Assembly (NCBI GenBank): GCA_030428745.1 | Contig: JAUIEG010000078.1 | Span: 1 to 9,007, forward strand | DNA length: 9,007 bases | Source: Alphaproteobacteria bacterium | Lineage (GTDB): Bacteria > Pseudomonadota > Alphaproteobacteria > Caulobacterales > Parvularculaceae | Reading direction: 5' to 3' | Shown here: positions 5,199-9,007 of the stretch, in pieces | Layout of the letters: each line of letters begins with the position of its first letter | Numbering within the stretch: the first letter of the stretch is position 1 | The notes under the pieces: generated by a model | Databases searched by the model: none | Seen by the model: only the letters and a program-made list of their open reading frames with translations | Told to the model about the DNA's origin: nothing | Program-made: the position numbers and the translations under genes

Positions 5199-6743
5199 TT
5201 AAATCCGCTCGCCGGCGTCCAGTTTCTCGAGGATCGCCCGCGCTCGCGCGCGATAGGAAAGCTTTGTTCCCTTATCCATTTTCGCCCATGTCCGATACAT
5301 CTGCGAAAGGCGCGGATTGTCCTTCAGTTTGTCTTCATTGCGGGCGAGAAAATCCCAGTAGAGCGGGTTAAACGGACAGGCGTTCTCTTCGGTTTTCTTT
5401 GAAACTGCGTAGCGGCAGTTTTTGCAGTAGTCCGACATGCGGTTGATATAGGCGCCGGATGCGGCATAAGGCTTCGAGCCGAGCGCGCCGCCATCGGCAT
5501 ATTGCGACATGCCGATGACGTTCGGCGCCTCCACCCATTCAAAGGCGTCGAAGTAAACGATCAGATACCATTCGTGCACGTCATAAGGGTCTATGCCGGC
5601 GAGCATGGCGAAGAGCCCCGTCACCATCAGCCGTTGAATGTGATGGGCGTAGGCGTCCTCGCGCGTTTGCGTAATCGCCTCGCGCATGCACGCCATATCG
5701 GTGTCGCCGGACCAGTAAAAGCCGGGCAATTTGCGGCTGTTCGCAAAATAATTCTGGCGAACATAGTCTTCACCGCCGCGCCAGTAATGCCCGCGCACAT
5801 ATTCGCGCCAGCCGATGATCTGGCGAATGAAGCCTTCCACGGCGTTGATGGGCGCCTCGCCCGAGAGATAGGCGTTTTCCGCGCGCTGACAGACCTCAAG
5901 CGGATCGAGAAGGCCGATATTGAGATAGGCTGACAAGACGGAGTGATAAAGGAAACGCTCGCCGGTCAGCATCGCATCCTGGAAATCCCCGAAACAAGGC
6001 AGCGCTTCTTCGATAAAGTGATCTAGCGCTTTCAATGCACCTTTACGCGTGACCGCGAATTGGAATGGCTCGGCGTCGCCAAAGTGATCGGCGAATTTGT
6101 CTTTCACCAGCGCAATAACGTCCTTCGTGATGGCGTCCGGCTTGAAACCTTTTGGCGCTGGCATGAACAGATCGGCGGAGGCGGGCTTTCTGTTTTCCTT
6201 ATCGAAATTCCATTCGCCGCCGGCGGGTTTATCATGCTCCATTAAAAGCCCGGTTTTCCGTCGCATCTCGCGATAGAAATATTCCATGCGCAATTGCTTG
6301 CGGCCTTTCGCCCAATCATCAAATTCTTCGTGGCTGGCGACGAAGCGATCATCAGCGCGGATATCAACCGGAATGGAAAGCGCTTTCCCCAGAACCTCCC
6401 CTTCCAGGAGAACGCGCTTTTCGCTGGGCTCCGTCACTACAAGCGCGGCGGGTTTATGTTCTTTCACCGCGCGTTTGATCAGCGCAGTGAAAGAGCGCGC
6501 GGCGCCTTTGTCATCAAGCTTTTGATAGTCGACACGCCACCCGTCTTTTCTCAATTCCTCTGCGAAATGACGCATAGCGGAAAGAACAAGAATGATTTTC
6601 TTTTTGTGATGCTGAACGCTTGTCGCTTCATCCCAAAGTTCGCCCATGAGAATGACGTCTTTTGTCTTGCGTGCGCCTTTAAGTGCGGAAACATTACGCG
6701 AAAGCTGGTCGCCCATGATGAGGATGAGGCGCTTACCAGTCAC
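5199..6743 (-). CDS. phrB: iron-sulfur (6-4) photolyase / bacterial cryptochrome, PhrB type
   Basis: The 514-residue flavoprotein belongs to the FeS-BCP/CryPro branch of photolyases. Agrobacterium PhrB, its best-studied member, repairs (6-4) photoproducts using FAD and a lumazine antenna. Numbering from GTG 6743, four cysteines C352, C440, C443 and C456 show exactly the spacing of the PhrB [4Fe-4S] ligands. H367-H368 in YAHHIQRLM and Y426 and Y432 near KPYAASGAY match PhrB residues implicated in lesion binding, all offset by two. The N-terminal part (GDQLSRNVSAL onward) is the Rossmann-like antenna domain. The frame is open to 6833, but the family starts just before the RLILIMGDQLS strand. 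The GTG overlaps the TGA of the upstream SDR gene as GTGA, so translational coupling is likely. It is the third gene of a patatin-SDR-photolyase operon. Active-site residues look intact. Confidence 0.95.
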   Translation of the reverse strand: MTGKRLILIMGDQLSRNVSALKGARKTKDVILMGELWDEATSVQHHKKKIILVLSAMRHFAEELRKDGWRVDYQKLDDKGAARSFTALIKRAVKEHKPAALVVTEPSEKRVLLEGEVLGKALSIPVDIRADDRFVASHEEFDDWAKGRKQLRMEYFYREMRRKTGLLMEHDKPAGGEWNFDKENRKPASADLFMPAPKGFKPDAITKDVIALVKDKFADHFGDAEPFQFAVTRKGALKALDHFIEEALPCFGDFQDAMLTGERFLYHSVLSAYLNIGLLDPLEVCQRAENAYLSGEAPINAVEGFIRQIIGWREYVRGHYWRGGEDYVRQNYFANSRKLPGFYWSGDTDMACMREAITQTREDAYAHHIQRLMVTGLFAMLAGIDPYDVHEWYLIVYFDAFEWVEAPNVIGMSQYADGGALGSKPYAASGAYINRMSDYCKNCRYAVSKKTEENACPFNPLYWDFLARNEDKLKDNPRLSQMYRTWAKMDKGTKLSYRARARAILEKLDAGERI

Positions 6744-7429
6744 CAGGGAACGGTCTCCCCGGCATAGTCGAAGAAGCCGCCGGACTGGTCCGGGGAAAGG
6801 CGGCTCAAGACGCCAAGGAGGTTTTTCGCACACTCATCCGGGCTTGCCGTGTAACGGCCTTTGGCGAATTTTTCCGTCAGCGGCGTTTCGATGGTGCCGG
6901 GATGAAGCGCCACAACGACGCTCTCTTTATTGCGTCGTTTCTCCTCAATCGCAGCGCATCTGACGATCTGATTGAGGGCGGCCTTGGAGGCGCGGTAACT
7001 CATCCAGCCGCCGAGCCCGTTGTCCCCGATGGACCCCACCCGGGCCGATAAGGTCGCGAAAACGGCTCGACTGTCCCGCTTCATCATCGGAAGGAAATAC
7101 TTGAAAGCGTGCGCAGCGCCGACGGCGTTAACGGCGAAAGCACGCGCCATCGTGTCGCCGTCAATTTCCTTGAACGCTTTTTCGGGGGCCGAGCCGTTGG
7201 ATTCCAAAATACCGACGGCATTGAAAATGAGATCGAACCCGTCGCCCGGGGCGATGTTGTGTGCGGCCTCAGCAACGCTGTCTTCGTCGGTTAGGTCGAG
7301 ACGATTGCGGCTGCGCGACAAGGTGATGGTGCTTGCGTATTTCGGATTGTTCTCCAGCGCAGCGGCGACCGCCGACCCGATTCCGCCAGAGGCGCCGATC
7401 ACTAATGCGTTAAAAGAAGCTGTCGTCAT
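6740..7429 (-). CDS. short-chain dehydrogenase/reductase, C-factor-like
   Basis: The 229-residue cytosolic oxidoreductase has a classical SDR Rossmann fold. Visible motifs are the nucleotide-binding GASGGIG (12-18), DLT (45-47), NAVG (70-73), structural Asn101, catalytic Ser128, and the Tyr145-x-x-x-Lys149 pair in YRASK. HPGTIETPL (176-184) follows after strand 6. The short length and overall pattern resemble the CsgA/C-factor-like SDRs. The substrate cannot be inferred. The ATG at 7429 overlaps the patatin TGA as ATGA, and its own TGA overlaps the photolyase GTG as GTGA, so it is the middle cistron of a tightly coupled operon. From memory, similar SDRs occur near photolyase or cryptochrome genes in light and singlet-oxygen response loci of other proteobacteria, suggesting a photo-oxidative stress role, but this is inference. 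Confidence 0.92.
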   Translation of the reverse strand: MTTASFNALVIGASGGIGSAVAAALENNPKYASTITLSRSRNRLDLTDEDSVAEAAHNIAPGDGFDLIFNAVGILESNGSAPEKAFKEIDGDTMARAFAVNAVGAAHAFKYFLPMMKRDSRAVFATLSARVGSIGDNGLGGWMSYRASKAALNQIVRCAAIEEKRRNKESVVVALHPGTIETPLTEKFAKGRYTASPDECAKNLLGVLSRLSPDQSGGFFDYAGETVPW

Positions 7430-8352
7430 TCAACCAGCAAACGTTCGATTTCATGGCGTTGTTCCATCAGGGCGCGATAGCCTTCTTCAATAAATTCATC
7501 GGCGCGGTCAAAGGCGGTGGGCATGGCGTCCCGCATGTCCGGCTTTACCCAAATGTCGGGAGCCTCGGCGACCGCGCGGGCGCGGGCGAGTTGCATCTGA
7601 AAAATATCAGCGGCGGCGTAGGCGGTCTCGAAAAGATGCGGCTTGGCGCCGGCGCGCGCCTTGGCCATGGCGACCTGGCGGTCGATGGCGGCGACCGTGT
7701 CATCGATCAGCCTGGCGACGGCGCCGGTCATGGTGGCCGGGGGCGGCGCCGGTTTGTCGACGGGGACTGGCAGGCGCTCGTTAGGCGCATCGAAGCGGTC
7801 GAGGACCCGCGGCACGGCGTTCAGATCAACGGAAATCACCAGATCGGCGCCCAACTGACGCGCCAGCGACACTGGCGCCGGATTGGCGAGCGCGCCGTCG
7901 ACCAGCCATTTCCCGCGCGTATGGACGGCGTGAAACACCACGGGGATCGCGCTTGAGGCGCGGGCTGCGTCGATCACCGATCCTGACGTGATGACCACTT
8001 CTTCGCCGGTTGAAAGGTCCGTGGCGACGGCGCCGTATTTCACCGGCAAATCTTCGATGTTTTTGTCGAAGTTGCGGAAGGCTTCGAAGGCGGGCGCCGT
8101 ATCGATGAAGCCGCCGCGGTGGACCTTGAGGCTGAAGCTTTGCAGCGCCGAGACCGGTTTCAGGGTGCGCGCCCAGCGTTCGAATTCTGTAAGCGCGCCG
8201 ATGAGATGAGCCCCGCCGACGAGGGCGCCGACCGAACAGCCGGCGATGGCGTAAGGCTCGACGCCGATTTCCTTCAGCGCCTTTAAAACCCCGATATGGG
8301 CCCAGCCGCGCGCCGCGCCGGAACCAAGGACCAGTCCGATTTTTTTCGCCAT
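7426..8352 (-). CDS. patatin-like phospholipase family protein, RssA-like
   Basis: The 308-residue protein is a patatin-fold serine acyl hydrolase, expected to cleave acyl esters of lipids. The glycine-rich oxyanion segment GSGAARG (10-16) is followed by the nucleophile elbow GCSVG with Ser40, and the dyad aspartate is Asp152 in VDGALANPAP (DGA instead of the common DGG). There is no signal peptide or clear membrane segment, so it is probably cytosolic or peripheral, like E. coli RssA. The C-terminal part from about 185 has a Pro-rich linker and then Ala/Arg-rich helices. The ATG at 8352 is used because it places the Gly-rich loop at the normal distance from the N-terminus, although the ribosome binding site is weak (GAAAG). 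It is the first gene of the operon and ends in an ATGA overlap with the SDR gene. A physiological substrate is not evident. Confidence 0.93.
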   Translation of the reverse strand: MAKKIGLVLGSGAARGWAHIGVLKALKEIGVEPYAIAGCSVGALVGGAHLIGALTEFERWARTLKPVSALQSFSLKVHRGGFIDTAPAFEAFRNFDKNIEDLPVKYGAVATDLSTGEEVVITSGSVIDAARASSAIPVVFHAVHTRGKWLVDGALANPAPVSLARQLGADLVISVDLNAVPRVLDRFDAPNERLPVPVDKPAPPPATMTGAVARLIDDTVAAIDRQVAMAKARAGAKPHLFETAYAAADIFQMQLARARAVAEAPDIWVKPDMRDAMPTAFDRADEFIEEGYRALMEQRHEIERLLVE

Positions 8353-8582
8353 GAGCGTGCTTTCACAGAGTTTCAGCCGGGGACGTGGGGACCGCGCGAG
8401 CCTCCGTCAATGTTGCGCTGCGGTCCTTGCGCAAGCTTAAGGCGGCGATCCCCTGTCATAAATGCTTAAATGACGGAAAAGCCCACAAAGACGGGGAAAA
8501 TCTAGCCCTGCATATGGTGGCGGGGCTCGGCGAAGCGGGCCATAGTCATCTGTTCGAATCACCTAATTGGAGAGCCTCGCAC
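8353..8582. other. divergent intergenic region
   Basis: These 230 bases lie between the left-pointing patatin operon and the right-pointing membrane protein gene and should carry both promoters. Visible elements are TTGACGG on the minus strand (8410-8404), the palindrome TTGCGCAA (8427-8434), two GCTTAA copies (8435-8440 and 8464-8469), and the interrupted inverted repeat GTCAT-N10-ATGAC (8455-8474). No open frame, RNA gene or terminator is recognisable. Confidence 0.6.
8404..8410 (-). promoter_or_regulatory. possible -35 element for the patatin operon
   Basis: The minus strand reads TTGACGG, an exact match to the alphaproteobacterial -35 form TTGACGS, 52 bases before the patatin start codon. 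No convincing -10 box follows at the right distance. The same heptamer precedes the DUF3576 gene. Confidence 0.28.
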
Positions 8583-9007
8583 GTGTCCGGCGCAGACAAT
8601 GTCAAAACCATGCGGGAAGAACTCCTCGATCAGAACGGCGCAACGCCGGACGGTCCCCGCCCCCATACGCGCGAGGAGATCATCGCGCTGATGGACGCCG
8701 CCGCCGCAAAATCCGGCGATGGCGGCAAAATAAAGCAAGGCAAGAGCGATGGCGGCCTGGTCAACGCCGCTGCGTTCTGGCTCCTCTGGGCGGGCGTTTT
8801 CACCGCGATCGCCGCCATTGTCTTTGTTGTGATCAGCGCCCGCGATTCCGGCGGCGCCGGAATCATCCTTGCGGGTGGGCTGGCGCTCCTCATCGCTGTT
8901 TTTCTCACTGGCGCGGCGATGAAAATGTTTTCACCAGTGCTGGTCGCGGGCGCGATGCTGCGCCGCGCGACGGGAAAAAACCCGTCCGAGGCGGCTGAAC
9001 TTGCGGG
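8583..9007 (+). CDS. hypothetical membrane protein, 3' end beyond the window
   Basis: An open frame of 141 complete codons runs to the window edge without a stop. I place the start at GTG 8583, with GGAG (8569-8572) 10 bases upstream. An ATG at codon 10 (8610) lacks a ribosome binding site. The N-terminal ~55 residues are hydrophilic and include REEIIALMDAAAAK (30-43) and a Gly/Lys-rich linker. Two hydrophobic segments follow at about 60-86 (NAAAFWLLWAGVFTAIAAIV) and 91-113 (GIILAGGLALLIAVFLTG), separated by a short ARDSGG turn, so it is probably an inner-membrane hairpin with both ends in the cytoplasm. A third, shorter hydrophobic stretch at 117-125 leads into a basic segment. I do not recognise the family. 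The competing frame starting at 8567 is Arg-rich and lacks these features, so it is a shadow. Confidence 0.75.
   Translation, partial: MSGADNVKTMREELLDQNGATPDGPRPHTREEIIALMDAAAAKSGDGGKIKQGKSDGGLVNAAAFWLLWAGVFTAIAAIVFVVISARDSGGAGIILAGGLALLIAVFLTGAAMKMFSPVLVAGAMLRRATGKNPSEAAELA

Noticed and set aside
5502..5933. Plus-strand open frame of 143 codons antisense to photolyase
   Set aside because: It covers the photolyase catalytic domain in antisense; nothing recognisable in its translation.
6294..6767. Plus-strand open frame of 157 codons antisense to photolyase
   Set aside because: The opposite strand encodes an intact antenna domain; no ribosome binding site or domain is evident.
7453..7956. 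Plus-strand Gly/Arg-rich frame antisense to patatin
   Set aside because: The repeated Gly/Asp/Arg pattern is typical of the reverse complement of Ala/Pro-rich coding DNA.
8567..8998. Arg-rich plus-strand frame at the right end
   Set aside because: The alternative frame from 8583 has a start with GGAG upstream and two clean membrane segments, so this one is the shadow.

Overview
This window reads as ordinary chromosome from a GC-rich alphaproteobacterium, plausibly a marine member of the Hyphomonadales/Parvularculales. That placement is an inference. It rests on a DUF3576 lipoprotein (a family I know mainly from alphaproteobacteria), a porin with an alphaproteobacterial-type signal peptide and terminal Phe, a CenR-like OmpR-family regulator, and an iron-sulfur bacterial photolyase of the Agrobacterium PhrB type. 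Coding density is high. I see no insertion sequence, phage gene, CRISPR array, rRNA or tRNA.

Layout from left to right. A DUF3576 lipoprotein gene points left (29-493). A 424-base gene-free stretch separates it from a right-pointing porin gene, which I start at the GTG at 918 because the signal peptide begins there. The porin ends in a perfect inverted repeat followed by a strong UUCG-capped terminator. Next is a small VOC (glyoxalase-fold) gene with two well-spaced ribosome binding sites, one for a lipoprotein form and one for a cytosolic form. It meets, tail to tail with 5 bases between stops, a left-pointing ThiE/TenI-type gene. That gene overlaps head to head by 12 bases with right-pointing yggS (PLP homeostasis). 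A CenR-like response regulator and an ArsC/YfgD-type reductase follow on the plus strand.

The right half is a compact minus-strand operon, patatin-like phospholipase, then short-chain dehydrogenase, then (6-4) photolyase, joined by ATGA and GTGA four-base overlaps. Its last stop lies 3 bases from the arsC stop. A 230-base divergent intergenic region then leads into a plus-strand membrane protein that runs off the window.

Functional themes are cell envelope (lipoprotein, porin, CenR, patatin, membrane protein), vitamin cofactors (ThiE/TenI next to YggS) and stress or light-damage repair (photolyase, SDR, ArsC, VOC). I did not find a convincing undescribed system. The observations most worth checking are the coupled patatin-SDR-photolyase operon, the overlapping divergent starts of thiE-like and yggS, and the dual-start VOC gene. 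Promoter calls are weak pattern matches and are scored accordingly.
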